A DNA stretch of 49,538 bases from a virus. Where the stretch lies: positions 1 through 49,538 of the IMG/VR virus record IMGVR_UViG_3300023273_000596. One strand, 5' to 3'. The position numbers and the translations under genes are program-made. The notes beneath the pieces are model-generated. The model did not search any database. It was given only the letters and a program-made list of their open reading frames with translations, and had not been told where the DNA came from. This document shows positions 1 through 6,540 of this stretch, piece by piece; the first letter of the stretch is position 1, and each line of letters opens with the position of its first letter.

Positions 1-28
1 GCAGTACTAGTGTTAGAAGTTTTTTCAT
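1..28 (-). CDS. N-terminus of a secreted or membrane protein (partial)
   Basis: Only the first nine residues are in the window (MKKLLTLVL). They have the lysine-lysine-plus-hydrophobic pattern that begins a Sec signal peptide or membrane anchor. The start is supported by an AAGG ribosome-binding site seven bases upstream. The gene follows tRNA-Thr and is probably served by the strong sigma70-type promoter at 144-172. The rest lies beyond the left edge, so the product cannot be named. Confidence 0.6.
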
Positions 29-48
29 GTTGTGCCTTGGTTATTGAT

Positions 49-124
<76 letters not shown>

Positions 125-143
125 ATTCTTTTATTTAATACCT

Positions 144-172
144 ATTATACAGTCTGTTATTTTTTGTGTCAA
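144..172 (-). promoter_or_regulatory. sigma70-type promoter for tRNA-Thr
   Basis: Perfect TTGACA (167-172) and perfect TATAAT (144-149) on the minus strand, separated by 17 bases. It sits directly after the radical SAM stop codon and about 20 bases before tRNA-Thr. The match to host housekeeping consensus suggests early transcription by unmodified host polymerase. Confidence 0.85.
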
Positions 173-1681
173 TTAGGTTTGTATTAATTTGAATAATTTT
201 TTCTTATAGTCTTGTATAAACTGGTTTCTTGCATGTCGTATCAGAGATACGTCTACGTCCTGTATTAATGTCTTACGCATTATGTCAAAGTTTAAGGACG
301 GTGCCGGGAATGTATGGGTCCCTATTGCTAATAATCCATCATAATGATATCTACCACATTTTAAACTTTTTACTTCTTGTTCATTTGACCACTTCCAACA
401 ATCTTCAAAGTTCCAGTCCTCTCTTTGCCAATTTACAAGAGCATTATTAGTAACTTGGTTAACAGTTTTTTGGTCAGCCCATAGATAGCCTTTGTTTCTA
501 TATCCATACTTCTCGTATTCTAAATTAAAGTTACTATCAGCCTGATACATACCAGGCTTTTGAATAACGAATGCCATCCAGTTCCAACTATCTAGTGATA
601 TTTTGCCAGATTGCAAGTCTTCTGAAGTCCTTTCCAGTGATGATATAGGTTCGTAGGGCAAGCCTGCAATAAATCCACTATGCATTGACAAGTCTGAGAA
701 CTCTGTACGCAACATCTGTAGTGTGTCTATTACCTTTTGTCTACTTCCGCCCTTACCGATCACTGATGCGGCTTTAGGGTGCATTGTTTCTATACCAAAT
801 ATAGTAGCCCTTACACCTATGTCCTTCAGTATTGGAATACTTTGTGGATTGCGACCTAATAAATCTAGCCTCATATAACACCAAAGTCTTAACTGTTCTG
901 GTAGTGTGTCTGTTACTTTACATATTTGTTCTAGTTTGTCTACGTCGTCATTAAACGTATCGTCTACTACTGCATAATGCTTTATACCATAGTCCCAGTA
1001 TGCTTGATGTAATTCTTGTTTTAGTGCATCAAACTTCTTAACATATTCTAATTTCTTTTTTCCTAAATTTCTATGAAAACAAAACTTACATTTAAATATG
1101 CAACCTCTGGCCATTTCAATTGGCAATGTTGTATAATTAACTACATCCTCAGGTAGCCAATGCATTACATCAGACATAAAGTTATATGTTTCATTATGTT
1201 GACTATCAACTATAGTAATACCATATATGTTTACAAAACTATCCTTTAGTGGTTGTCCATGATCTAGATGATTCATTATGTTAATAGTACTGGTCTCACC
1301 AAGGCCTACCACTGCGAAATCGACATTTTTGTTTGCAAACTCTCTATGTGTTTTTGCTCCGCCTATGACAATCTTAACATCTTTGTTATATTTTCTTATT
1401 TCGTTTAGAATCATTTCCTCTCTGCTTTTCTCTCCTGAGATAAGTCCGTCCTCACTTACCCAAAGGAAAGTCGTACTGAATCCAACAAATTTTGTGTTAG
1501 GTCCTATAGCATAAAAAAATAATTGTTTGAAGTCTTCTTCAGTGAAATTAACTGTGTTTGTGACTACAAGACATTTGTAGCCTAGTTTGCGTAGTACATG
1601 AGCACATTTGTATGGGCCTAATGTTATGATGCTAGTAGCTGTTATATCATCATGGTCAGTTAAAAAGACTGCATCATACAT
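173..1681 (-). CDS. Radical SAM protein with N-terminal B12-binding-like domain
   Basis: This 502-residue protein has the architecture of B12-binding radical SAM enzymes. Residues about 1-150 look like a Rossmann-type cobalamin-binding domain, including an IVIGG strand and a GLGETSTINI segment typical of the domain end. The [4Fe-4S]/SAM motif CIFKCKFC (CxxxCxxC) lies near residue 194, followed by a TIM-barrel-like region with GIETMHP and GFIAGLP. The classical DxHxxG cobalamin-ligand motif is not evident, so B12 binding is uncertain. The substrate is unknown; this superfamily includes methylases, methylthiolases and cyclases. The gene sits between tRNA genes, so tRNA modification is a thought but is unsupported by any motif. 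The start follows tRNA-Ser by 14 bases. Confidence 0.85.
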   Translation of the reverse strand: MYDAVFLTDHDDITATSIITLGPYKCAHVLRKLGYKCLVVTNTVNFTEEDFKQLFFYAIGPNTKFVGFSTTFLWVSEDGLISGEKSREEMILNEIRKYNKDVKIVIGGAKTHREFANKNVDFAVVGLGETSTINIMNHLDHGQPLKDSFVNIYGITIVDSQHNETYNFMSDVMHWLPEDVVNYTTLPIEMARGCIFKCKFCFHRNLGKKKLEYVKKFDALKQELHQAYWDYGIKHYAVVDDTFNDDVDKLEQICKVTDTLPEQLRLWCYMRLDLLGRNPQSIPILKDIGVRATIFGIETMHPKAASVIGKGGSRQKVIDTLQMLRTEFSDLSMHSGFIAGLPYEPISSLERTSEDLQSGKISLDSWNWMAFVIQKPGMYQADSNFNLEYEKYGYRNKGYLWADQKTVNQVTNNALVNWQREDWNFEDCWKWSNEQEVKSLKCGRYHYDGLLAIGTHTFPAPSLNFDIMRKTLIQDVDVSLIRHARNQFIQDYKKKLFKLIQT

Positions 1682-1694
1682 AGAAATATTTACC

Positions 1695-1787
1695 TGGCGG
1701 AAGAGGAGGGATTCGAACCCTCGATACAGGTTATCCCCGTATGCATTCTTAGCAGGAATGTGATTTCAGCCACTCATCCACTCTTCC
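1695..1787 (-). tRNA. tRNA-Ser (GCU anticodon)
   Basis: Class II tRNA with a long variable arm. The acceptor stem is GGAAGAG/CTCTTCC. The anticodon stem CATTC/GAATG encloses loop CTGCTAA, giving anticodon GCU for AGC/AGU. The variable arm is about 15-20 bases (around ATACGGGGATAACCTGTAT). The T-arm GAGGG/CCCTC has a TTCGAAT loop. The discriminator is G at 1698 and the CCA end is encoded at 1695-1697. Confidence 0.95.
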
Positions 1788-1791
1788 GGTT

Positions 1792-1866
1792 TGGAGCGGA
1801 TAGTGAGAATCGAACTCACATTGTAGCGTTGGCAACGCCACGTAATGACCATTATACGATATCCGC
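1792..1866 (-). tRNA. tRNA-Gly (GCC anticodon)
   Basis: The acceptor stem GCGGATA pairs with TATCCGC. The anticodon stem TGGCG/CGCTA encloses loop TTGCCAA, giving anticodon GCC. The T-arm GTGAG/CTCAC has a TTCGATT loop. The discriminator is U, as in bacterial glycine tRNAs, and CCA is encoded at 1792-1794. It lies between tRNA-Ser and an upstream 123-residue gene, probably in one transcript. Confidence 0.95.
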
Positions 1867-1868
1867 TT

Positions 1869-2240
1869 TTATACTTCTTCTGCTTCTACATGTAAAACTA
1901 CAGGAACCCATAATTGATTAACCAACCACTTGTATTGGTTTGCACGATCTTCTTCAGTGAATCTAGTAACAGTATACAAAGGTCTGCCTAATTCATCTAA
2001 TATAAATTCACCTGGGTTACTATACTCTTCAGTATCTTCCCCAAGTATCAACTTACCATCTTCCCATTCTTTGTACAAGTGTTTTTGTATAATATCTACG
2101 TCACCTGCCGGCATTTCTGCGCCGTATCCTGTATCTGGCAGTCTATCCTCTTCTACACACTGTGTATAAAGTGAGTTAATAGGATATCTATGATCGTAAT
2201 CTTTTGCGTAACTCTCAATAACCTTATAAATTGTTGCCAT
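1869..2240 (-). CDS. Hypothetical acidic protein, 123 aa
   Basis: I do not recognise the family. The protein is acidic and soluble, with no signal peptide or membrane segment. It is rich in Asp, Glu and Tyr, including the segments KDYDHRYPINSLYTQ and EEYSNPGEFILDELGRPLYTV. It starts 12 bases after the ferredoxin reductase stop, with a GGAGAGGG ribosome-binding site, so the two are very likely co-transcribed. Small acidic proteins of this kind are common in phages as host-takeover factors, but nothing here shows a role. Confidence 0.8.
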   Translation of the reverse strand: MATIYKVIESYAKDYDHRYPINSLYTQCVEEDRLPDTGYGAEMPAGDVDIIQKHLYKEWEDGKLILGEDTEEYSNPGEFILDELGRPLYTVTRFTEEDRANQYKWLVNQLWVPVVLHVEAEEV

Positions 2241-2251
2241 TGCCCTCTCCG

Positions 2252-2983
2252 TTATTTTTCAACAAATGCTCTCTCAAAAACGTACTCTCCTGGTGTTCTT
2301 AAGGTACCCTCTTGCATCCCTAAACTTTCACACCATGACATAATGTCTTCATTGAATTGCATGTTGCCACAGATCATAACTCTATCTGTACTTGTATTTA
2401 TTTGTAGAGTACCTGATGATAGTTGTTCTGTAATACGCTTATCGCCTTCACCAGTCACAATAGGCACATATTCTAATGCACTATGTAATATCTCAAACAG
2501 CTCAGTGCCTACAAAACTTCGTGTAAGCTCGTGATTATAGGCAAGTTCTTCCCTATTACGAACACTGTGTACTAGTATAATTTTAGGCCAGCGTTCTAAT
2601 GTATCGATGTCACGTATAAGACTCATAAACGGAGCGAGTCCTGTACCTGTCGCCAGCATCCAAAGTACTTCACCATCTGTCAGTGCATCGTTACGCAGTG
2701 TACCCACACACTTAGGTTGCATTATGACTTCATCGCCTACTTTTAAGTTCTGTAGTCTACTGGTAAGTTCACCATCCTGTACCTTAACGCTGAGCCATTC
2801 AAGTTCTTCTTCCCAGGGCGCACTAACAACACTATACGCTCTAAGTATATTTTTATCAGGTGTCTCCAGCCCAATCATAGCAAACTCTCCAGCATTAAAT
2901 CTAAACGACTGATTACGAGTCGTTCTGAAACTGAAAGTTTTGTCGCCCCAATGATGGACCCACGTTACTTTTTCTTTATACAA
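2252..2983 (-). CDS. fpr: Ferredoxin/flavodoxin-NADP+ reductase
   Basis: This 243-residue protein matches bacterial Fpr in length and motif order. RAYS (residues about 49-52, within ILRAYSVVSAP) is the FAD-binding RxYS motif. GTGLAPF is the NADP-binding glycine motif near residue 132, and CGNM lies in the nicotinamide pocket region. The C-terminus EYVFERAFVEK resembles the tail of subclass-I bacterial FPRs. The enzyme moves electrons between NADPH and ferredoxin or flavodoxin, which radical SAM enzymes and some reductases need. Several radical SAM genes (QueE and two others) are in the window, so it may power them; that is inference. It heads a unit served by the promoter at 3011-3039. Confidence 0.9.
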   Translation of the reverse strand: MYKEKVTWVHHWGDKTFSFRTTRNQSFRFNAGEFAMIGLETPDKNILRAYSVVSAPWEEELEWLSVKVQDGELTSRLQNLKVGDEVIMQPKCVGTLRNDALTDGEVLWMLATGTGLAPFMSLIRDIDTLERWPKIILVHSVRNREELAYNHELTRSFVGTELFEILHSALEYVPIVTGEGDKRITEQLSSGTLQINTSTDRVMICGNMQFNEDIMSWCESLGMQEGTLRTPGEYVFERAFVEK

Positions 2984-3010
2984 CTTTATTCCTTTGTTAA
3001 TTTACAATTG

Positions 3011-3039
3011 ATTATACACTAAAAAACTAATAATCGCAA
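3011..3039 (-). promoter_or_regulatory. sigma70-type promoter upstream of fpr
   Basis: TTGCGA (3034-3039), 17-base spacer, TATAAT (3011-3016) on the minus strand, about 28 bases upstream of the fpr ATG. The -35 box overlaps the end of the metallopeptidase gene. Confidence 0.7.
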
Positions 3040-3512
3040 CGTTTACGTATATGTTGTATCCACGCATATATCCAATCCATGTCATGCCCTTTAGACTGTG
3101 CGTACTTGTGCTGTAATTGATATGCTTGTATTTCGTTATCTGTCCATTCTTTGCAATTTTTGGCTACACCTCTTGTGTGCCATTGTGCTACATGTACTAG
3201 TTCGTGATATAAAATAGAATCTCCTTCTGGAGTATCTAAGTCCACATACTTAGACAATAGTATTAGGTTCCATTTAGCGGCTGCCACAGCACCACATTGC
3301 ATCGTGTCAGGACATACTAACTTATATACTTCCTCATACGGAACATATACTATTGTGGGATAATTTGGAGTACCTTGTTTAGGTATATCCAGTCCAGAAC
3401 TAAGATGTATGTGCTTAAAAAGTAACTGTACATAATCGTAATTTATTACACCATTGCCTTGTGCGCTGGAGGATAACACAAACATTAAAATTATTGACAG
3501 TAATCTTTTCAC
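3027..3512 (-). CDS. Secreted zinc metallopeptidase-like protein
   Basis: Residues 1-20 form a Sec signal peptide (charged start, hydrophobic core, SSSAQG). H103-E104-L-V-H107 is a zincin HExxH motif. About 20 residues later NEIQAY provides Glu127 in the right place to be the third zinc ligand of a gluzincin. The protein is predicted to act in the periplasm. The start is GTG, overlapping the previous stop as TAGTG. Substrate is unknown. It could cut peptidoglycan-linked or envelope proteins, or modify a host surface factor. The neighbour upstream (3512-3829) is another small exported protein, so they may work as a pair. Confidence 0.75.
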   Translation of the reverse strand: MKRLLSIILMFVLSSSAQGNGVINYDYVQLLFKHIHLSSGLDIPKQGTPNYPTIVYVPYEEVYKLVCPDTMQCGAVAAAKWNLILLSKYVDLDTPEGDSILYHELVHVAQWHTRGVAKNCKEWTDNEIQAYQLQHKYAQSKGHDMDWIYAWIQHIRKRCDY

Positions 3513-3829
3513 TATGGTAGTCTCTTGATGCAGGCTTCGTACATGATGTCTCCTGTTTTAATAGGATCTTTATTCATCTGAAAGCCTTCGCAAGTGTACT
3601 CTTTAATAAATGCTATTTCGTATTCTGTTTCGTTACCGTGCCAAAATATCTTTATGTTGCCACAGTCTGTTGCGTGTTTTTGAATCCGTAACCAGGCACC
3701 CGCCGCTCCTAGTTTAGCTTGATATACACATTGTTCTATCGGAAGTAACTGATCAATATAAACTCTAGGCATTGCGAAAGAAATCGCCGAGTACAACATG
3801 GCGCATAACAAGGTAAAAGTGCGAACCAT
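3512..3829 (-). CDS. Small exported protein, 105 aa
   Basis: The N-terminus has a signal peptide (MVRTFTLLCAMLYSAISFA) with likely cleavage after SFA. The mature part holds four cysteines (C34, C57, C80 and C99 by count), suitable for two periplasmic disulfides. No family is recognised. Its stop overlaps the GTG start of the metallopeptidase by one base, so translation is probably coupled. An inhibitor, chaperone or substrate of the peptidase is possible but unproven. An AAAGGAA ribosome-binding site supports the start. Confidence 0.75.
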   Translation of the reverse strand: MVRTFTLLCAMLYSAISFAMPRVYIDQLLPIEQCVYQAKLGAAGAWLRIQKHATDCGNIKIFWHGNETEYEIAFIKEYTCEGFQMNKDPIKTGDIMYEACIKRLP

Positions 3830-3846
3830 GTAATTCCTTTTAGTGT

Positions 3847-3876
3847 AATATATTTATTAAATAAATTTAATGTCAA
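3847..3876 (-). promoter_or_regulatory. sigma70-type promoter for the exported-protein pair
   Basis: TTGACA (3871-3876) lies inside the first codons of the divergent methyltransferase gene. An 18-base spacer separates it from TATATT (3847-3852), about 18 bases upstream of the 105-aa gene. The A/T-rich spacer also contains TAAATA-type boxes on both strands. Confidence 0.6.
3858..3863 (+). promoter_or_regulatory. TAAATA late-promoter-like box before the PRMT-like gene
   Basis: TAAATA ends six bases before the ATG at 3870. No Shine-Dalgarno sequence is present between them. The spacing implies transcription starts at or next to the start codon. Confidence 0.5.
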
Positions 3877-4793
3877 AGCACCATCCTGTACAATCAAATA
3901 CATTGGTACAACACGCTAATATGCTTAACGATAGAGCTCGTAACGAGTGGTTTCAGCACCGTATTGAGCAAGTTTCTGCTAATAAAGTAGTGTTGGATGT
4001 AGGCGGTGGAGCAGGACTACTAACATACTATGCTTTACAAGCAGGCGCCAAACATGTGTACGTTGTGGAGTCTGATCCAGATATCCTACGCATTTTACGT
4101 GGTGTTTTGTCAAAATGTTTTGATGCTGAACGTTATACAATTATAGATAAAAACTTCTGGACTATTGACGTAGAGCAGTATATACCCAAAAACAGTATAG
4201 ATGTTTTTGTAAGTGAAACACTAGGCGGAGCAGGCATAGATGAAGGACTACTGACAACCTGGTGGTGTGCCAAACTATTTGCAAAAGAAGATTGTGTATA
4301 TATTCCTAACGACACAACTATAGAAGTTTGTTATATGGATACATTAGGATTCTTAGGCGATGTTCCTGATAACGCACAAAATTTAATCGAATCTAACTTA
4401 CCCAGCCAATTTTTAGATGCTGTGATAAAGACAGACGCAGAATATATTGATCTGTTTGACTGGCGTGATGTAAAGACGTACACAAGAGGCAGGACACCAC
4501 TAACAACCGTGCATAGTTTGCAATGGGATATACATAATTTACCAGAGTATAGGTTTGATTTAGCGTTCCCTAATCACGTATTTCCTATAATAGACTTTAC
4601 TTTAGATTTGGACAGAGGACTATTAACTTTCATACCTAAAATGGAGGATAGTTACTTGTATACGTTTGAACATACACACTGGTTAAAGGCTCCTTTTTAC
4701 TATATACCAGTCAAGGGTACATATAGGATAACCTATAAAAATTTAGGCACTAGTAATTTAGAAACGCAGTGGGTTATTCAGCGTGTTCTTTAA
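3870..4793 (+). CDS. Protein arginine methyltransferase-like (PRMT) enzyme
   Basis: This 307-residue class I SAM methyltransferase carries PRMT hallmarks in order. Motif I is VLDVGGGAGLL (residues 41-51), with the SAM-ribose acidic residue E67 in VVESDP. The double-E loop is SETLGGAGIDEGLL, with E116 and E125 nine residues apart as in PRMT1 (E144/E153). The THW loop is T269-H270-W271 (HTHWLKAPFYY). A beta-barrel-like half lies between. Known PRMTs methylate arginines in proteins; they are mainly eukaryotic. Target here is unknown (host RNA polymerase, ribosome or nucleoid proteins are guesses). The gene is on the plus strand among minus-strand genes, which suggests separate acquisition. Its 3' end overlaps the next gene by 20 bases. 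Confidence 0.8.
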   Translation: MSKHHPVQSNTLVQHANMLNDRARNEWFQHRIEQVSANKVVLDVGGGAGLLTYYALQAGAKHVYVVESDPDILRILRGVLSKCFDAERYTIIDKNFWTIDVEQYIPKNSIDVFVSETLGGAGIDEGLLTTWWCAKLFAKEDCVYIPNDTTIEVCYMDTLGFLGDVPDNAQNLIESNLPSQFLDAVIKTDAEYIDLFDWRDVKTYTRGRTPLTTVHSLQWDIHNLPEYRFDLAFPNHVFPIIDFTLDLDRGLLTFIPKMEDSYLYTFEHTHWLKAPFYYIPVKGTYRITYKNLGTSNLETQWVIQRVL

Positions 4794-4935
4794 CTAGTGT
4801 TAGTCTGCCGTTTTCGTTTACTCGTGCTTTGAACGTTGCACCATCTTCGATAAGCTCTTTCACATCTAACTCTCGGTCAAACATAATTGAGTTTCCCCTC
4901 TCATCGATATGGAACGTATAGTCAATATAAAACAT
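4774..4935 (-). CDS. Hypothetical small acidic protein, 53 aa
   Basis: I choose the ATG at 4935 over one 14 codons upstream because GAGGGGAG lies about nine bases before it. The protein begins MFYIDYTFHIDERGN and looks like a small beta-rich domain (alternating hydrophobic residues ending NENGRLTLVKEHAE). No family is recognised. A TAAATAC late-type box lies 19 bases upstream. Its 3' end converges on and overlaps the PRMT-like gene. Confidence 0.7.
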   Translation of the reverse strand: MFYIDYTFHIDERGNSIMFDRELDVKELIEDGATFKARVNENGRLTLVKEHAE

Positions 4936-4954
4936 ATTGTTGCTCCCCTCACTA

Positions 4955-4961
4955 GTATTTA
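4955..4961 (-). promoter_or_regulatory. TAAATAC late-promoter-like box
   Basis: TAAATAC on the minus strand, 19 bases upstream of the ATG at 4935, with the ribosome-binding site between them. Confidence 0.45.
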
Positions 4962-4975
4962 GTATTGGAAGCCAC

Positions 4976-5003
4976 AAAAAAGCCAGCCCTAAGTGAGCTG
5001 GCT
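4976..5003 (-). terminator. Rho-independent terminator after the peroxiredoxin gene
   Basis: A perfect 7-bp stem AGCCAGC/GCTGGCT with a 9-base loop, followed on the minus strand by a run of five to six T. It lies 18 bases past the peroxiredoxin stop codon and separates that unit from the 53-aa gene. Confidence 0.85.
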
Positions 5004-5021
5004 AATTCGTTCGACTGATGT

Positions 5022-5549
5022 TTAAGAAATGCTCTTTAAAACATTCTCTGGTGAACTTACACCGTATGGATCTGGATCAGCATCGGTTGCATCTGGTTCT
5101 ACAAATGCTTTCTCAACAACACCGTCGTTAATAACGACAGCAAAACGCTTTGAACGCTTACCAAAGGTAATGACACTAAAGTCTGCTAACATGCCTAGTG
5201 CATCTGCTAGTTCTCCGTTACCATCTGGAATTAATTTAACATTCTTAATGCCAAGATGTTGTGCCCATGCATTCATTACAAAACTGTCATTAACACTGGA
5301 TACATAAATTTCATCAATGCCTTTTGCTTTAAAATCTTCATATCCTTGCTCAAAGCCTGGTAACTGGTATGTTGAGCAAGTAGGTGTAAATGCTCCTGGT
5401 AGTGAGAATACAATTACCTTCTTACCACCAAAAAGTTGGTCTGTTGTAGTGGGTACGAAATCTCCACCAATTGCGCATCCACCGTCTTCTGGCTCTTCGT
5501 CGCCTACTCTGCACATAAATGTAATGCTAGGGATTTTTGTTTGTTCCAT
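5022..5549 (-). CDS. Peroxiredoxin (Prx5/PrxII-type)
   Basis: The 175-residue protein has the Prx5-family active site PGAFTPTCS with peroxidatic Cys58. A conserved Arg lies later in KRSKRFAVVI. The end FVEPDATDADPDPYGVSSPENVL matches the PrxII/Prx5 C-terminal pattern. It reduces hydrogen peroxide and alkyl hydroperoxides using thiol donors such as glutaredoxin or thioredoxin. Another cysteine (C25) lies in the N-terminal insert GGCAIGGD and could be a resolving residue. A phage copy could protect the infected cell or the phage's iron-sulfur enzymes from oxidation. A GGAG ribosome-binding site precedes the start, and the unit ends at the terminator at 4976-5003. Confidence 0.92.
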   Translation of the reverse strand: MEQTKIPSITFMCRVGDEEPEDGGCAIGGDFVPTTTDQLFGGKKVIVFSLPGAFTPTCSTYQLPGFEQGYEDFKAKGIDEIYVSSVNDSFVMNAWAQHLGIKNVKLIPDGNGELADALGMLADFSVITFGKRSKRFAVVINDGVVEKAFVEPDATDADPDPYGVSSPENVLKSIS

Positions 5550-5562
5550 TGTGTGTGTCTCC

Positions 5563-5811
5563 TTATCTTATTATTTTAATGTCACTTTCTGTCTCGATTA
5601 CAACTCTAGCACCACAACTCAGTATTTGTTTACCACCAATACCGTAAACAACCTTGCTGGGTCCTAGTATTTCTACTTCGTGACAGTACGTGTTCTTCTT
5701 TCCCTCTTTGATAGTTATGGTAGGTGCCACATCTATAAATTCAGGATCAGTACGTTGCTTTTTTAAGTTACTTTTAATTACGTTTTGATTAACATGAATG
5801 TATTTTTTCAT
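5563..5811 (-). CDS. Hypothetical protein, 82 aa, probable leaderless mRNA
   Basis: A small basic, beta-rich protein starting MKKYIHVNQNVIKSN. The core HEVEILGPSKVVYGIGG and the end CGARVVIETES resemble small conserved proteins I associate with T4-like marine phages; function is unknown. No other methionine fits the start. The TATAAT of the promoter at 5818-5846 ends only six bases before the ATG and there is no Shine-Dalgarno sequence, so the mRNA is predicted to begin at the start codon. It lies 13 bases upstream of the peroxiredoxin gene. Confidence 0.8.
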   Translation of the reverse strand: MKKYIHVNQNVIKSNLKKQRTDPEFIDVAPTITIKEGKKNTYCHEVEILGPSKVVYGIGGKQILSCGARVVIETESDIKIIR

Positions 5812-5817
5812 ATCTGT

Positions 5818-5846
5818 ATTATAACATCACTTTACGTCTTGTGCAA
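5818..5846 (-). promoter_or_regulatory. sigma70-type promoter abutting the 82-aa gene
   Basis: TTGCAC (5841-5846), 17-base spacer, TATAAT (5818-5823). The -10 box ends six bases before the ATG at 5811, which predicts a leaderless transcript. The promoter lies inside the 3' end of the HNH gene. Confidence 0.75.
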
Positions 5847-6306
5847 CACCTCTGACGTTCAATTGTTTAGCACGAGCCGCCTTTATTTTATCTTTTGCTT
5901 CTTCTGTGTGCTTCCATCCTTCACGACTTTTACGCCAATTTTCAATTTGCTCCGGAGATTTCTTTCTACCCTTCATTGCTTCACTACGTTTCTTGTTAGC
6001 AAGTTCTAGTGTCCCATCGGCACGTTGTCTTTCTACACGTTTCTTTGCGGCCTCTGAAATACGTTTACGTTGTTCAGGAGTACGTTTACGTCCTTTGTTT
6101 GCCATACCTTGTTTCATACGTAATATTTCTTCTTTGCCTATACGTCCACTAAGTCCTTCGTATGCAACTTTATCCTGCCAATGTCCGTGTTCTTCGTATA
6201 GTTTACGATGTGCTTCTGCATGTTCTTCTACAGTAAGTTCTACTAGGTTGTCAGGGTCATCTGTTCCGCCTAGATATTTTGGTATAATGTGATGTATGTG
6301 TTTCAT
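5827..6306 (-). CDS. HNH-type endonuclease with NUMOD-like motifs
   Basis: Residues 1-25 (MKHIHHIIPKYLGG, then DDPDNLVELTVEEHAEAH) match the HNH nuclease pattern H-H-x8-N-x6-H used by phage homing endonucleases. Two downstream repeats, GRKRTPEQRKRISEAAKKR and GRKKSPEQIENWRKSREG, are NUMOD3-type DNA-binding helices. The protein is very basic. I start at the ATG at 6306 rather than 14 codons upstream because a TAAATA box sits five bases before it and homology to the HNH pattern begins there. It probably nicks or cuts DNA at a specific site and is mobile or once was. It is inserted between the pqqA unit and the 82-aa gene. Confidence 0.85.
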   Translation of the reverse strand: MKHIHHIIPKYLGGTDDPDNLVELTVEEHAEAHRKLYEEHGHWQDKVAYEGLSGRIGKEEILRMKQGMANKGRKRTPEQRKRISEAAKKRVERQRADGTLELANKKRSEAMKGRKKSPEQIENWRKSREGWKHTEEAKDKIKAARAKQLNVRGVAQDVK

Positions 6307-6311
6307 ACATT

Positions 6312-6317
6312 TATTTA
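6312..6317 (-). promoter_or_regulatory. TAAATA late-promoter-like box before the HNH gene
   Basis: TAAATA, within ATAAATA, ends five bases before the ATG at 6306 and no Shine-Dalgarno sequence intervenes. Confidence 0.5.
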
Positions 6318-6353
6318 TCCCAATCGTAAGTTCGAAACCAAATAGCAACCAAT

Positions 6354-6376
6354 AAAAATGCCCACCGAAGTGAGCA
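6354..6376 (-). terminator. UUCG-loop terminator after pqqA
   Basis: A 7-bp stem TGCTCAC/GTGGGCA (one G-U pair) with a TTCG tetraloop, followed on the minus strand by TTTTT. It is about 30 bases past the pqqA stop codon and insulates this tiny unit from the HNH gene. Confidence 0.9.
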
Positions 6377-6404
6377 CTTTTGTATCTTCAAAAATTACTG
6401 TATA

Positions 6405-6476
6405 TTAGCGGTTAGCGATATACATTGTGATTTCGAAGCCATAACGCATTTCTGTGTATTCTGGTTTTGTCCACAT
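6405..6476 (-). CDS. pqqA: PQQ precursor peptide PqqA
   Basis: A 23-residue ORF that begins [11 protein letters not shown] and ends [11 protein letters not shown]. It matches beta/gammaproteobacterial PqqA along its whole length. Glu15 and Tyr19 (E-x3-Y), the two residues crosslinked and excised to build pyrroloquinoline quinone, are both present in the spacing of Klebsiella PqqA. AAGGAA lies nine bases before the ATG. No pqqB, C, D or E gene is seen in the window, so the peptide would need host PqqBCDE. It has its own late-type box, leader hairpin and terminator, so it is a monocistronic unit of about 180 bases. PQQ is the cofactor of methanol, glucose and alcohol dehydrogenases. A phage copy could raise precursor supply during infection. 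Confidence 0.88.
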   Translation of the reverse strand: MWTKPEYTEMRYGFEITMYIANR

Positions 6477-6510
6477 GGTGATATTTCCTTTCGATAATTA
6501 ATTAAAGATT

Positions 6511-6529
6511 GTTGAAATTGTGTTTCAAC
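6511..6529 (-). promoter_or_regulatory. Perfect inverted repeat in the pqqA leader
   Basis: GTTGAAA/TTTCAAC, 7-bp perfect arms around a 5-base centre, between the late-type box at 6535-6540 and the pqqA ribosome-binding site. It could be a repressor operator or an mRNA-stabilising hairpin. It is not a terminator, since no T-run follows. Confidence 0.5.
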
Positions 6530-6534
6530 GCTAG

Positions 6535-6540
6535 TATTTA
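6535..6540 (-). promoter_or_regulatory. TAAATA late-promoter-like box for pqqA
   Basis: TAAATAC on the minus strand about 58 bases upstream of the pqqA ATG. It matches the boxes seen before many other genes here. Confidence 0.45.

Noticed and set aside
173-1681. MiaB-type methylthiotransferase
   Set aside because: It lacks the N-terminal MTTase cysteines and the TRAM domain.
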